Below are positions 45,848-55,142 of a stretch of DNA of 64,000 nucleotides, piece by piece. The notes below the pieces were generated by a model. It had not been told where the DNA came from. It did no database searches and worked only from the letters and a program-made list of their open reading frames with translations. Both the position numbers and the translations under genes were made by a program. The DNA is from Lutibacter oceani (GTDB lineage Bacteria; Bacteroidota; Bacteroidia; Flavobacteriales; Flavobacteriaceae), in assembly GCF_003384935.1 (NCBI RefSeq), contig NZ_QTTQ01000009.1, positions 62,001 through 126,000 of the forward strand, in the 5' to 3' direction. Numbering within the stretch: the first letter of the stretch is position 1; each line of letters begins with the position of its first letter.

Positions 45848-45970
45848 TTTGAATTTTCCAAAAGATAAAACTGTCATTATTTAAAAGCTTTATTATTAAT
45901 TTTAGTAAAATGCGAAACGTATTTTTCAAAAACATATATTTACAAACTATAAATAAACGAAACTTATTAA

Positions 45971-47395
45971 ATGGAGTGTATTTCTATTTTTGATATGCTA
46001 AAAATTGGTATTGGTCCTTCAAGTTCTCATACATTAGGTCCTTGGCGTGCCGCTGAAAGATGGATAAATCATTTAAAAAAAGAACACCTTTTTAATAAAA
46101 TTACGTCTGTTAAAGTTGACTTATATGGATCATTATCTTTAACCGGAAAAGGACATGCTACAGATTTGGCTATACTTTTAGGTTTATCAGGTGCCGATCC
46201 TGAATACATTGTAACCGAAGACATTTCAACAATAATTACCAAAATAAAGAATGAAAAAACTCTAAATTTCAGCAATACTTTTATTATAAATTTCAATCCA
46301 ATCACTGATATTATTTTTAATAAAGAGTTTTTACCATTTCACGCAAATGCAATAAAATTTACTGGGTTTAACAATAAGAATGAAATTTCTACAGATACCT
46401 ATTATTCAATTGGAGGTGGTTTTGTTGTTAGAGAAGAATTAATACATGCCAAAGAAAATATTGAAATTCATAAAACTTTTCCATACCCAATTCAAAAAGC
46501 AAAAGAACTTGAATTTTTTTGTAATGAAACCAAGTTAAAAATATCAGAAATTGTTTTAGAAAATGAAAAATCATTAAGAACTGAAGCTGAAATTGATTTT
46601 GAAATTAAAAGAATTTGGGATACAATGCTTGAATGTATGTATATTGGATGTCATACAGAAGGTACTTTGCCTGGTGGATTAAATGTAAGACGACGGGCTT
46701 TTGATATTCACCAAAAATTAAAAGTAGATACAATTTACAACTCCCCTGAAGAATGGTTGATTTCAATACGAAATACCGAAGTTAAATTTCGTCAAATTTT
46801 AAAATGGGTTAGTTGTTTTGCTTTAAGTGTTAATGAAGTTAATGCTTCACTTGGAAGAGTGGTAACAGCTCCAACAAACGGGAGTGCTGGCGTTATACCT
46901 GCAGTTTTAATGTATTATTTGGTTATTGAAAACCATGAAGCCAATTTTAACCACATTAAACAATTTTTATTAGTTGCCAGTGAAATTGGAAGTTTATTTA
47001 AAAAAGGTGCTACAATATCGGCTGCAATGGGTGGTTGTCAGGCAGAAATTGGAGTTTCATCGGCAATGGCAGCCGGTGCTTTAACTGAATTACTTGGCGG
47101 AACACCTGAGCAAGTTTTAATGGCTAGTGAAATTGCCATGGAACATCATTTAGGATTAACTTGTGATCCTATTGGCGGATTAGTACAAATACCTTGTATT
47201 GAACGCAATGCAATGGGAGCTATTAAGGCAATTAATGCAGCTGAACTAGCCTTAGAATCCGATAGTAATAACGCTAAAGTTCCATTAGACAAAGTAATTT
47301 CTAGCATGTGGGAAACTGCTAAAGATATGAATTCTAAATACAAGGAAACCTCTGAGGGCGGTTTGGCAGTGGGTGTAAACCTATCAGATTGTTAA
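45971..47395 (+). CDS. sdaA: L-serine ammonia-lyase, single-chain iron-sulfur type
   Basis: This 474-residue enzyme deaminates L-serine to pyruvate. The beta-type domain (about 1-150, 'SIFDMLKIGIGPSSSHTLGPWRAA') and the alpha-type catalytic domain are in one chain, as in E. coli SdaA. Cysteines for the [4Fe-4S] cluster appear in 'GGCQAEIGVSSAMAAGAL', 'LTCDPIGG' and 'IPCIERNAMG'. It is divergent from dnaK with 218 bases between and is followed 80 bases later by a DUF2853 gene. Its product feeds pyruvate to central metabolism. Confidence 0.94.
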   Translation: MECISIFDMLKIGIGPSSSHTLGPWRAAERWINHLKKEHLFNKITSVKVDLYGSLSLTGKGHATDLAILLGLSGADPEYIVTEDISTIITKIKNEKTLNFSNTFIINFNPITDIIFNKEFLPFHANAIKFTGFNNKNEISTDTYYSIGGGFVVREELIHAKENIEIHKTFPYPIQKAKELEFFCNETKLKISEIVLENEKSLRTEAEIDFEIKRIWDTMLECMYIGCHTEGTLPGGLNVRRRAFDIHQKLKVDTIYNSPEEWLISIRNTEVKFRQILKWVSCFALSVNEVNASLGRVVTAPTNGSAGVIPAVLMYYLVIENHEANFNHIKQFLLVASEIGSLFKKGATISAAMGGCQAEIGVSSAMAAGALTELLGGTPEQVLMASEIAMEHHLGLTCDPIGGLVQIPCIERNAMGAIKAINAAELALESDSNNAKVPLDKVISSMWETAKDMNSKYKETSEGGLAVGVNLSDC

Positions 47396-47426
47396 AATAA
47401 ATTTATTTTTTATGAAGAATATTTTT

Positions 47427-47434
47427 TATATTTG
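47427..47434 (+). promoter_or_regulatory. -7 box of the DUF2853 gene
   Basis: TATATTTG lies 41 bases before the ATG. It indicates that the small gene is transcribed independently of sdaA. Confidence 0.45.
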
Positions 47435-47475
47435 GGAAAAGGAATATTAACATTAATAAAAAAAAATCGTTATTC

Positions 47476-47811
47476 ATGAGTAAATTCGATGAAAAAATAG
47501 CACTTTATCAAGGTGAAATGAAAAAATTAGGTATCAAGTTTGATGCTGATTTATTATCAAAAGTTACTAAAGGTTTAGGTCCTTCAATCTATAAACAAGA
47601 TGCTGAAACAGTTTCAGGGTCAGATGCTAAAGAATTAGGTACTGTAAAAAACAATTTTTTAATTAAAAAATTAGGCCTTTCTGATGGACCAAAATTAGAT
47701 GCCGCTATAGAAAAAGCTGTTGAAACTATGGGTAAATCTAACAGAAATAAGTACAGAGCAATTTTCTACTACTTACTAGTTAAGGAATTTGGAAAAGAGT
47801 CTATATATTAA
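47476..47811 (+). CDS. DUF2853 family small protein
   Basis: This 111-residue soluble protein is of the DUF2853 family, whose function is not known. It is helical throughout, begins MSKFDEKIALYQGEMKKLG and contains 'KVTKGLGPSIYKQDAETVSGSD' and 'KNNFLIKKLGLSDGPKLDAAI', which define the family. A canonical promoter box precedes it and a terminator follows, so it is an independent gene. Nothing nearby indicates a pathway. Confidence 0.82.
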   Translation: MSKFDEKIALYQGEMKKLGIKFDADLLSKVTKGLGPSIYKQDAETVSGSDAKELGTVKNNFLIKKLGLSDGPKLDAAIEKAVETMGKSNRNKYRAIFYYLLVKEFGKESIY

Positions 47812-47831
47812 TGAATAAAAACATTTATAAT

Positions 47832-47857
47832 AAAACCGCTTTTTGCGGTTTTTTTTT
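47832..47857 (+). terminator. Terminator of the DUF2853 gene
   Basis: AAAACCGC pairs with GCGGTTTT around a T5 loop, followed by a further T-run. It starts 20 bases after the stop. Confidence 0.9.
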
Positions 47858-48002
47858 TAATCATTTTTAAATTCTGCAGTATAACACTATAAATTATAAC
47901 AAAATAACGATTTCGTAAATTAAGATATTTGTCATATTTCAATAATTTTAAAATTAGTATTTTTGTTTTAGTTAAAATGAATTAATAAACAATAATAAAA
48001 AT

Positions 48003-48926
48003 ATGAAAGTAACAGTAGTAGGGGCTGGCGCGGTAGGCGCAAGTTGCGCAGAGTACATAGCAATAAAAAATTTCGCATCAGAAGTAACGTTAATTGACAT
48101 TAAAGAAGGTTTTGCTGAAGGTAAAGCCATGGATTTAATGCAATGTGCATCGTTAAATGGTTTTGACACCAAAATTACAGGTGTAACTAATGATTACTCT
48201 AAAACAGCTGGTAGTGATGTAGCTGTTATAACAAGTGGTATTCCAAGAAAACCAGGAATGACTCGTGAAGAATTAATTGGAATTAATGCAGGTATTGTAA
48301 AATCTGTTTCAGAAAATTTAATAAAATACTCACCAAATGTAATTATTATTGTGGTTAGTAATCCAATGGATACTATGGCTTATTTAGCGCACAAAGCAAC
48401 TGGATTACCTAAAAATAGAATTATTGGAATGGGTGGAGCTTTAGATAGTGCTCGTTTTAAATTCCGCTTGGCTGAAGCATTAGGATGTCCTGCATCTGAT
48501 GTTGATGGAATGGTAATTGGTGGACATAGTGATACTGGAATGGTTCCTCTAATTGGAAAAGCTGCAAGAAATAGTGTAAAAGTTTCTGAATTTTTATCAG
48601 AAGAAAGAATGCAACAAGTTGTTGAAGACACTAAAGTTGGTGGCGCTACATTAACTAAATTATTAGGTACTAGTGCATGGTATGCTCCTGGAGCTGCAGT
48701 TTCTGCAATGGTACAAGCAATTGCTTTAGATTCTCAAAAAATGTTCCCTTGTTCTGCTTTATTAGAAGGTGAATTTGGATTAAATGATATTTCAATAGGT
48801 GTACCATGTATTATTGGTAAAAACGGAATTGAAAAAATTGTTGAAATTGAATTATCTGATGCAGAAATTGCAAAAATTAAAGAAAGTGCTGAAGGTGTTA
48901 AAAAAACAAATGCTTTGTTAGACTAA
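48003..48926 (+). CDS. mdh: Malate dehydrogenase (LDH-like type)
   Basis: This 307-residue NAD-dependent enzyme is of the lactate/malate dehydrogenase superfamily, which interconverts malate and oxaloacetate in the TCA cycle. The Rossmann motif is VVGAGAVGASCAEY (residues about 4-17), with Asp after 'VTLI' selecting NAD over NADP. 'SGIPRKPGMTREEL' holds the substrate arginines that indicate malate rather than lactate. The active-site histidine lies in GGHSDTGMVP, a small variant of the usual GxHGDTMVP. The bidirectional terminator downstream is shared with fhs. Confidence 0.95.
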   Translation: MKVTVVGAGAVGASCAEYIAIKNFASEVTLIDIKEGFAEGKAMDLMQCASLNGFDTKITGVTNDYSKTAGSDVAVITSGIPRKPGMTREELIGINAGIVKSVSENLIKYSPNVIIIVVSNPMDTMAYLAHKATGLPKNRIIGMGGALDSARFKFRLAEALGCPASDVDGMVIGGHSDTGMVPLIGKAARNSVKVSEFLSEERMQQVVEDTKVGGATLTKLLGTSAWYAPGAAVSAMVQAIALDSQKMFPCSALLEGEFGLNDISIGVPCIIGKNGIEKIVEIELSDAEIAKIKESAEGVKKTNALLD

Positions 48927-48947
48927 TTTCTTTTTAAATAAAATTTT

Positions 48948-48984
48948 AAAACTCTTCAAAAATTCCTTTTTTGAAGAGTTTTTT
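48948..48984. terminator. Bidirectional terminator between mdh and fhs
   Basis: AAAACTCTTCAAA and TTTGAAGAGTTTT form a 13-base-pair stem with T-runs on the plus strand and A/T richness on the other side. It sits between the two convergent genes. Confidence 0.88.
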
Positions 48985-48996
48985 TTATCAATTTTT

Positions 48997-50673
48997 TTAA
49001 GACAATCCTGAAATTACTCCATTATTATCTATTGTCATATTTTCTGAAGCTGGAACACCTGGAAGTCCAGGCATACGCATCATTTGACCTAAAATTGGGA
49101 TTATAAACTTTGCTCCTGCAGCAATTTCAATTTCACGCACCGTAACAACAAAATTCTCAGGTCTTCCAACAAGTGATTCATTATCTGAAAAAGATTTTTG
49201 TGTTTTTGCCATACAAATTGCAAAATCATTAAAACCAAGTCTGTCAATTCTGGCTAAATTTAATTTAGCTTTTTTATCAAAATCAACTTCAATAGCCCCA
49301 TATATTTCCTTGGCTATTGTTTCTATTTTCTCTTTTACTGGCGTTTTCCAATTATATATAGGCTTAAAATGTGATTTGTTAGATTCTACAACTTCAACAA
49401 CAGCCTTAGCCAACTCTTTGGTTCCTTCACCTCCTTTAGCCCAACCATCTGAAACAACAGCATTAACTCCTAACTCAGCACATTTTTCAATTATATAGTT
49501 TATTTCTTTATAAGAATCGTTTGAAAATGTATTAATTGCAACTACTGGCTCAATATTAAATTTTCTAATATTTTCTATATGCTTTTCTAAATTGCAAAAA
49601 CCTGCTTTTACAAATGCTAAATTTGGAGTATTAAATTCATCTTTTTTAGCACCACCATGATGACGCAACGCTCTAATAGTCGCTACCAAAACAACAGCTT
49701 TAGGGCTTAATCCTGCTGCAACACATTTTATATTTAAAAATTTCTCCGCCCCTAAATCTGCACCAAATCCAGCTTCGGTAATTACATAATTAGATAAAGA
49801 TAATCCCATTTTTGTGGCTATAATTGTATTTGTTCCTTGTGCAATATTTGCAAAAGGGCCCCCATGAATTATCGCTGGATTTTCTTCTAACGTTTGTACC
49901 AAGTTTGGTTTTATTGCGTATTTCAATAAAATTGCCATGGCATTTTCGGCCTTTAAATCACGTGCAAAAATTGGTTTTTTATCAAATGTAAAACCTATAA
50001 AAATATCACCTAAACGCTTTTTTAAGTCTTCGAAATCTGTTGCCATACATAAAATGGCCATTACTTCAGAAGCTGGTGTAATGTTAAAACCATCTTCTCT
50101 AGGAATTCCATTAGCAGTACCTCCCAAACCAATAACGATACTCCTTAAAGCTCTGTCATTCATATCAATAACTCGCTTCCAAAGAATGGTTCTTGGATCT
50201 AAATTTAAATTACAGCAGTTACTTTGCAAATTATTATCAATTAAAGCAGACAATAAATTATTTGCCTTTTCTACAGCATTAAAATCACCTGTGAAATGTA
50301 AATTAATATCTTCCATAGGCACAACTTGTGAATATCCACCACCGGCAGCACCACCTTTAATACCAAAAACAGGACCTAATGAAGGTTCTCTTAAAACAAC
50401 TGTTGCTTGTTTTCCAATCTTATTTAATCCTTCAGTTAGCCCAATAGAAACTGTAGTTTTTCCTTCACCAGCTGGTGTTGGAGTAATTGCAGTAACTAAA
50501 ATTAAGTTATTTTTCTTTATTTTATCTTCGTCAATTAGAGTTAAAGGTAATTTAGCTTTATACTTACCAAACATCTCAATTGTATCTTCTTCAATTCCTA
50601 ACTTTGCTGCAATTTCTTTAATATGTATTAATTCTTTCTCTTGTGCAATTTCAATATCTGTTAAATGCTTCAT
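48997..50673 (-). CDS. fhs: Formate-tetrahydrofolate ligase
   Basis: This 558-residue ATP-dependent ligase forms 10-formyl-tetrahydrofolate. The P-loop TPTPAGEGKTTVSIGL is at about residues 62-77, the FTHFS block 'LREPSLGPVFGIKGGAAGGGYSQV' at 94-117, and the C-terminal 'GRPENFVVTVREIEIAAGAKFI' is normal. It supplies one-carbon units for purines, which fits the fused hpt-adk a few kilobases away, though they are not in one operon. It is divergent from secDF. An antisense open frame of 248 codons across it is a by-product of codon bias and not a gene. Confidence 0.97.
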   Translation of the reverse strand: MKHLTDIEIAQEKELIHIKEIAAKLGIEEDTIEMFGKYKAKLPLTLIDEDKIKKNNLILVTAITPTPAGEGKTTVSIGLTEGLNKIGKQATVVLREPSLGPVFGIKGGAAGGGYSQVVPMEDINLHFTGDFNAVEKANNLLSALIDNNLQSNCCNLNLDPRTILWKRVIDMNDRALRSIVIGLGGTANGIPREDGFNITPASEVMAILCMATDFEDLKKRLGDIFIGFTFDKKPIFARDLKAENAMAILLKYAIKPNLVQTLEENPAIIHGGPFANIAQGTNTIIATKMGLSLSNYVITEAGFGADLGAEKFLNIKCVAAGLSPKAVVLVATIRALRHHGGAKKDEFNTPNLAFVKAGFCNLEKHIENIRKFNIEPVVAINTFSNDSYKEINYIIEKCAELGVNAVVSDGWAKGGEGTKELAKAVVEVVESNKSHFKPIYNWKTPVKEKIETIAKEIYGAIEVDFDKKAKLNLARIDRLGFNDFAICMAKTQKSFSDNESLVGRPENFVVTVREIEIAAGAKFIIPILGQMMRMPGLPGVPASENMTIDNNGVISGLS

Positions 50674-50773
50674 TTTTTATTAAATTTTACTAAACAAATA
50701 TATAAAATTCAGAATTCAGAATAGCTGTAATTTCATATGTGGTAATTTAAAGGTATAAAAAGCTAAAAAAGTA

Positions 50774-50804
50774 TTGTCAGTCTCTTTTTGAAATTATATA
50801 TTTG
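50774..50804 (+). promoter_or_regulatory. secDF promoter
   Basis: TTG (50774-50776), 20 bases, then TATATTTG (50797-50804) match the Bacteroidota consensus. The ATG follows about 40 bases downstream. Confidence 0.65.
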
Positions 50805-50845
50805 CACGTTTATTACAAATGAATTTTATATCAAATTAATTTAAA

Positions 50846-53836
50846 ATGCAAAATAAAGGACTTATAAAGTTATTCGCTATTCTATTTGGATTAGTAAGTT
50901 TATACCAATTATCATTTACTTGGTTTACAAATGGTGTTGAAGATAAAGCAAAAACCTATGCTGAATCTAAATCTGATGAAGGTAAAGAAATTGCAAGATT
51001 AGAAAGAGTTTATTTAGACTCCGTTGCAAACAAACCAGTTATTGACTTGGGTTTTGCTAAATTTAGCTATAATGACATAAAAGATAAAGAACTTAATTTA
51101 GGATTAGACCTTAAAGGTGGTATTAATGCTATTTTACAAGTATCTGTTAAAGATATTTTGATTGGATTATCTAACGAATCAAAAAATCCAGTATTTAATG
51201 AAGCATTAGCAAAAGCTACCGAAGCACAAAGAAGTAGTGATAGAAGATTTTTAGATTTATTTTTTGATGCATTTGAAGAAACTAGTGCCGGAACTGTTAA
51301 ATTAAGTGATCCTAGTATTTTTGGGAACAAATCTTTAAGAGAAAAAATAAACTTTAAACTTACCGATGAAGAAGTATTGCCAATTATTGAAGCTGAAGTT
51401 ACAGGTTCGGTTAACACTGCTTTTGAAGTTTTAAGAAGTCGTATTGATAAATTTGGGGTTACACAACCAAACATTCAGCGTATTGGTAACTCTGGGCGTA
51501 TTTTAATTGAGCTTCCAGGAGCAAAAGACATTGATCGTGTAAAAAAATTACTTCAAAGTACGGCAGAATTACAATTTTGGGAAGTATATTCTAACCAAGA
51601 AACTGCTAATTTCTTTTTCCAAGCAAATTCTGTAGTAGAAAACTTATTAAAAGTTGAAACTGAAGTTGATACTACTTCAACTAAAGATAATTTAGAAGAT
51701 TTATTAGGTGAAGTTTCTGATTCCTTAGCTACAAAACCAACAAATAATTTATTTTCAGTATTCTCACCAAGTATTCCTCAAAATCAAAATCAGATTTCAT
51801 CTGTAATAGGAACTGCCAAGGTTGCCGATACTTCTAAAGTAAATTCTTACCTAGCAATGAAAGAAGTTAGAGGATTACTTTCTAACGAAATGAAATATGC
51901 AAAATTTTTATGGGATGCTAAACCATTTACAAATACAGTTGCTTCAACAGGAGAAAATGTTGAGTTAATTTATTTATATGGTATAAAATCTAACCGTGAA
52001 GATATTGCTCCAATTGAAGGTGATGTTATTGATGATGCGAGTCAGGAATACGGACAAACAGGAAAGCCTGAAGTTAGTATGACAATGAATGCTAGTGGTT
52101 CTAGATTATGGGGTAAAATGACTACTGAAAATGTCGGTCAATTTGTTGCTGTAGTTTTAGATGATTACGTATATACCGCACCTTCTGTAAACACACCTAT
52201 TACAACTGGAAGAACTTCAATTTCTGGTGGTAGTATGACTGTTGAAGAGGCACAAGATATTGCCAACGTTCTAAAAGCAGGTAAATTACCAGCTGCTGCA
52301 CATATTATTCAATCTGAAGTTGTTGGACCTTCTTTAGGGCAAAAAGCAATTGATAGCAGTATGAGTTCTTTTGCTTTAGCATTACTTTTAGTGTTACTTT
52401 GGATGGTTTTTTACTACGGAAAAGCAGGTGGTTTTGCTGATGTTGCTCTTTTAGTTAACTTATTATTTATATTCGGAATTTTAACTGCATTTGGTGCTGT
52501 ACTTACATTACCAGGAATTGCAGGTATTATTTTAACAATAGGTATGTCGGTTGATGCCAACGTAATTATTTTTGAAAGAATAAAAGAAGAACTAAATAAA
52601 GGTAAAGGTTTAAAAGCTTCTATTGAACACGGATTTAGTTTTAAGGGAGCTTTATCAGCTATTATAGATGCTAACATTACAACAATGTTAACAGGTGTAA
52701 TTTTATATGTATTTGGTACAGGACCCGTAAAAGGATTTGCTTATACGTTAATGGTAGGTATTGTTACTTCGTTATTTACAGCAATCTTTATCACGCGTTT
52801 ATTAATAGATTGGTACGCTGGAAAAGGAAAACTATTCACATTCAATACAAATATTACTAAAAACTGGTTTAAAAGAATTGATATTGAATTCTTAAAGAAA
52901 AGAAAAATTGCATATGTAATTTCAGGTTTGGTAATAATTATTGGTTTAGGATCTTTATTTACTAATGGTTTAAACTATGGAGTTGATTTTGTTGGAGGTA
53001 GATCTTATGTGGTTAAATTTGAAAATCCAACAAGTGCTACTGAAGTTGCCAATACGTTAAAAGATGCTTTTGGAAGTGCTCCAGAAGTAAAAACGTATGG
53101 TGAAGCTAGTCAATTAAAAATTACAACAAAATATAAAATTGAAGAAGAAGGAAATCATATTGATGATGAAGTTCAAGATTTATTATACACAGGTTTAACA
53201 AGCTATTTACCAGAAGGTTTATCAATGGATGAATTTAAACCTGGTTTTGATGGAACTAAAACAGCCGGAATAATGAGTTCAATTAAAGTTGAACCAACAA
53301 TTGCAGATGATATTAAAACAGCTGCAGGTTGGGCAATTATAGGCTCATTATTGGTAGTTTTCTTATATATCTTATTCAGATTTAGAAAATGGCAATACAG
53401 TTTAGGTGCTGTTGCTGCAGTTTTCCATGATGTTTTAATTGTATTAGCAATTTTCTCATTATTCTATAAAATTTTACCTTTTGATATGGAAATTGGACAA
53501 TCATTTATTGCCGCCATATTAACCGTAGTTGGGTACTCTCTAAATGATACTGTGGTAATTTTTGATAGAATTCGTGAATTTGCAGGTATACACACAACTT
53601 GGAAATTTTCAGAAGTTGTTGATAGAGCATTAAGTAGTACTTTAGGAAGAACTATTAATACTTCATTAACCACCCTTGTTGTATTAACGGCTATCTTCTT
53701 ATTTGGTGGAGATTCTATTAAAGGATTTATGTTCGCATTAATTGTTGGTGTAGTTGTGGGTACTTACTCATCATTATTTATTGCATCACCTTTAATGTAT
53801 GATACCGTTAAAAAATTAGATGAAAAGAAAAAATAA
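50846..53836 (+). CDS. secDF: Fused protein translocase SecDF
   Basis: This 996-residue fusion of SecD and SecF uses the proton gradient to help pull exported proteins through SecYEG. The SecD half covers about 1-670 with 'LNLGLDLKGGINAIL' near residue 83, large periplasmic loops and six helices. The SecF half starts about residue 680 with 'VDFVGGRSYVVKF' and another six helices. The paired 'SVDANVIIFERI' and 'SLNDTVVIFDRI' motifs carry the conserved proton-relay aspartates. The split form is used in many bacteria; the fusion is common in Bacteroidota. A strong terminator follows. Confidence 0.97.
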   Translation: MQNKGLIKLFAILFGLVSLYQLSFTWFTNGVEDKAKTYAESKSDEGKEIARLERVYLDSVANKPVIDLGFAKFSYNDIKDKELNLGLDLKGGINAILQVSVKDILIGLSNESKNPVFNEALAKATEAQRSSDRRFLDLFFDAFEETSAGTVKLSDPSIFGNKSLREKINFKLTDEEVLPIIEAEVTGSVNTAFEVLRSRIDKFGVTQPNIQRIGNSGRILIELPGAKDIDRVKKLLQSTAELQFWEVYSNQETANFFFQANSVVENLLKVETEVDTTSTKDNLEDLLGEVSDSLATKPTNNLFSVFSPSIPQNQNQISSVIGTAKVADTSKVNSYLAMKEVRGLLSNEMKYAKFLWDAKPFTNTVASTGENVELIYLYGIKSNREDIAPIEGDVIDDASQEYGQTGKPEVSMTMNASGSRLWGKMTTENVGQFVAVVLDDYVYTAPSVNTPITTGRTSISGGSMTVEEAQDIANVLKAGKLPAAAHIIQSEVVGPSLGQKAIDSSMSSFALALLLVLLWMVFYYGKAGGFADVALLVNLLFIFGILTAFGAVLTLPGIAGIILTIGMSVDANVIIFERIKEELNKGKGLKASIEHGFSFKGALSAIIDANITTMLTGVILYVFGTGPVKGFAYTLMVGIVTSLFTAIFITRLLIDWYAGKGKLFTFNTNITKNWFKRIDIEFLKKRKIAYVISGLVIIIGLGSLFTNGLNYGVDFVGGRSYVVKFENPTSATEVANTLKDAFGSAPEVKTYGEASQLKITTKYKIEEEGNHIDDEVQDLLYTGLTSYLPEGLSMDEFKPGFDGTKTAGIMSSIKVEPTIADDIKTAAGWAIIGSLLVVFLYILFRFRKWQYSLGAVAAVFHDVLIVLAIFSLFYKILPFDMEIGQSFIAAILTVVGYSLNDTVVIFDRIREFAGIHTTWKFSEVVDRALSSTLGRTINTSLTTLVVLTAIFLFGGDSIKGFMFALIVGVVVGTYSSLFIASPLMYDTVKKLDEKKK

Positions 53837-53860
53837 TATTTAAATCAAAATAGATTTAAT

Positions 53861-53890
53861 AAAACCGTTTTGAAAATTCAAAACGGTTTT
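53861..53890 (+). terminator. Terminator of secDF
   Basis: AAAACCGTTTTGAA and its perfect complement TTCAAAACGGTTTT are separated by only two bases, so the top pairs must open into the loop. T residues follow. It lies 25 bases past the stop. Confidence 0.88.
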
Positions 53891-53946
53891 TGTATTTCAA
53901 AAAGGAATTAATTAGCATATATAACAAATAATTATATATTGATTCT

Positions 53947-53954
53947 TAAATTTG
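53947..53954 (+). promoter_or_regulatory. -7 box of hpt-adk
   Basis: TAAATTTG matches TAnnTTTG and lies 16 bases before the ATG at 53970. A TTG inside this box is read as a start by simple frame calls, but it is the promoter and not a codon. Confidence 0.55.
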
Positions 53955-53969
53955 CAACAAATTACAACT

Positions 53970-55085
53970 ATGAGCATTATTAAATTACACGACAAATATT
54001 TTAAATCTTACATTTCTGAAAAACTAATTCATGAAGCTATAGAATCTTTGGTAAAACAAGTATATAAGGATTGTAAAAATGAAACACCTTTATTTATAGG
54101 TATTTTAAACGGTTGTTTTATGTTTGTAGCAGATTTTGTACGTGAATATAATGGAGATTGTGAAGTTTCGTTTGTTAAATTAGCATCATATGAGGGAACT
54201 AAATCTACAGGAAAAATAAAACAATTAGTTGGAGTTAATGAAAATTTAGAAGGGAGAACAGTTGTAATTTTAGAAGATATTATCGATACCGGAAATACGC
54301 TTCAAGAAATTTATGAAATATTTAAAGATAAAAAGTTAAAACAACTTAAAATAGCAACTTTATTTTTTAAACCAGATGTGTTCAAGAAAGAATTACCAAT
54401 AGATTATATCGGGATTTCTATTCCTGATAAATTTATTGTTGGTTATGGTTTAGATTATAATGGAATAGGAAGAAACTTTGCAAGCATTTACCAACTAACA
54501 AAAAAACCAACCATGAAAAACATAGTTTTATTTGGCCCTCCAGGTGCAGGAAAAGGTACCCAAGCAGATTTATTAAAGGAAAAATACAATCTTAAACATA
54601 TTTCAACAGGAGATGTTTTTAGGTATAATATTAAAAATGAAACTGAGTTAGGTTTGTTAGCTAAATCTTTTATGGATAAAGGAGATTTAGTTCCAGATGA
54701 AGTTACAATAGACATGCTAAAAGCAGAAGTAGAAAAAAATGCAGACGCAAATGGCTTTATTTTTGATGGCTTTCCACGTACAGAATCGCAAGCAAAAGCT
54801 TTAGATGAATTTTTAGAAGAAAAAGGTGAGGCTATTAGTGGTATGGTTGCTTTAGAAGTACCTGAAGATTTATTAGTGAAACGCTTATTAGAAAGAGGCA
54901 AAACAAGTGGAAGATCTGATGATCAGGATGAAAATAAAATTCGTAATCGTTTCAACGAATACAATACTAAAACTGCTATTTTAAAAGATTATTACGAACT
55001 TCAAAATAAATATTTTGGAGTAAATGGAGTTGGTACTATAAGTGAAATTACAGAACGTTTAAGTACCGTTTTTGATAAATTATAA
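53970..55085 (+). CDS. Bifunctional hypoxanthine phosphoribosyltransferase - adenylate kinase fusion
   Basis: This 371-residue protein joins two purine enzymes. Residues 1-181 are a hypoxanthine phosphoribosyltransferase, with the PRPP motif VVILEDIIDTGNTL. Residues 182-371 are adenylate kinase (MKNIVLFGPPGAGKGTQAD, then 'GFPRTESQAKAL'), the short type without a zinc LID. The linker is four residues, KKPT, coded partly by an A7 run. One A fewer would end the first enzyme at a TGA that overlaps the ATG of the second as ATGA, so the ancestral state was probably two coupled genes. The fusion may be real, or an indel. Salvage of hypoxanthine and AMP/ADP balance would be joined. Confidence 0.88.
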   Translation: MSIIKLHDKYFKSYISEKLIHEAIESLVKQVYKDCKNETPLFIGILNGCFMFVADFVREYNGDCEVSFVKLASYEGTKSTGKIKQLVGVNENLEGRTVVILEDIIDTGNTLQEIYEIFKDKKLKQLKIATLFFKPDVFKKELPIDYIGISIPDKFIVGYGLDYNGIGRNFASIYQLTKKPTMKNIVLFGPPGAGKGTQADLLKEKYNLKHISTGDVFRYNIKNETELGLLAKSFMDKGDLVPDEVTIDMLKAEVEKNADANGFIFDGFPRTESQAKALDEFLEEKGEAISGMVALEVPEDLLVKRLLERGKTSGRSDDQDENKIRNRFNEYNTKTAILKDYYELQNKYFGVNGVGTISEITERLSTVFDKL

Positions 55086-55090
55086 TAATT

Positions 55091-55129
55091 TGTCAATTGA
55101 AAAAGATTCCTGCCTCTGCAGGAATGACA
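55091..55129. repeat. Palindromic REP-like repeat with GTCA head
   Basis: ATTCCTGC and GCAGGAAT (55106-55113 and 55118-55125) flank a four-base loop. The element continues into TGACA, and TGTCA at 55091-55095 is its inverted partner. On the minus strand it reads TGTCATTCCTGC..., a GTCA head followed by a palindrome. It lies between hpt-adk and obg and could also weaken read-through. Confidence 0.6.
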
Positions 55130-55142
55130 GAAACTAAAAAAA

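Noticed and set aside
45753-45970. CIRCE element upstream of dnaK
   Set aside because: No TTAGCACTC-N9-GAGTGCTAA or near match is present; the palindrome found is different.
49937-50683. A 248-codon frame on the plus strand across fhs
   Set aside because: It lies fully antisense to a complete and well-conserved fhs gene, has low-complexity composition and no recognisable domain; it is a by-product of codon bias.
51067-51474. A 135-codon minus frame inside secDF
   Set aside because: Antisense shadow of a conserved gene, Ser/Leu-rich and without any motif.
54488-54901. A 137-codon minus frame across adk
   Set aside because: Antisense to the adenylate kinase domain, with no promoter or family match.
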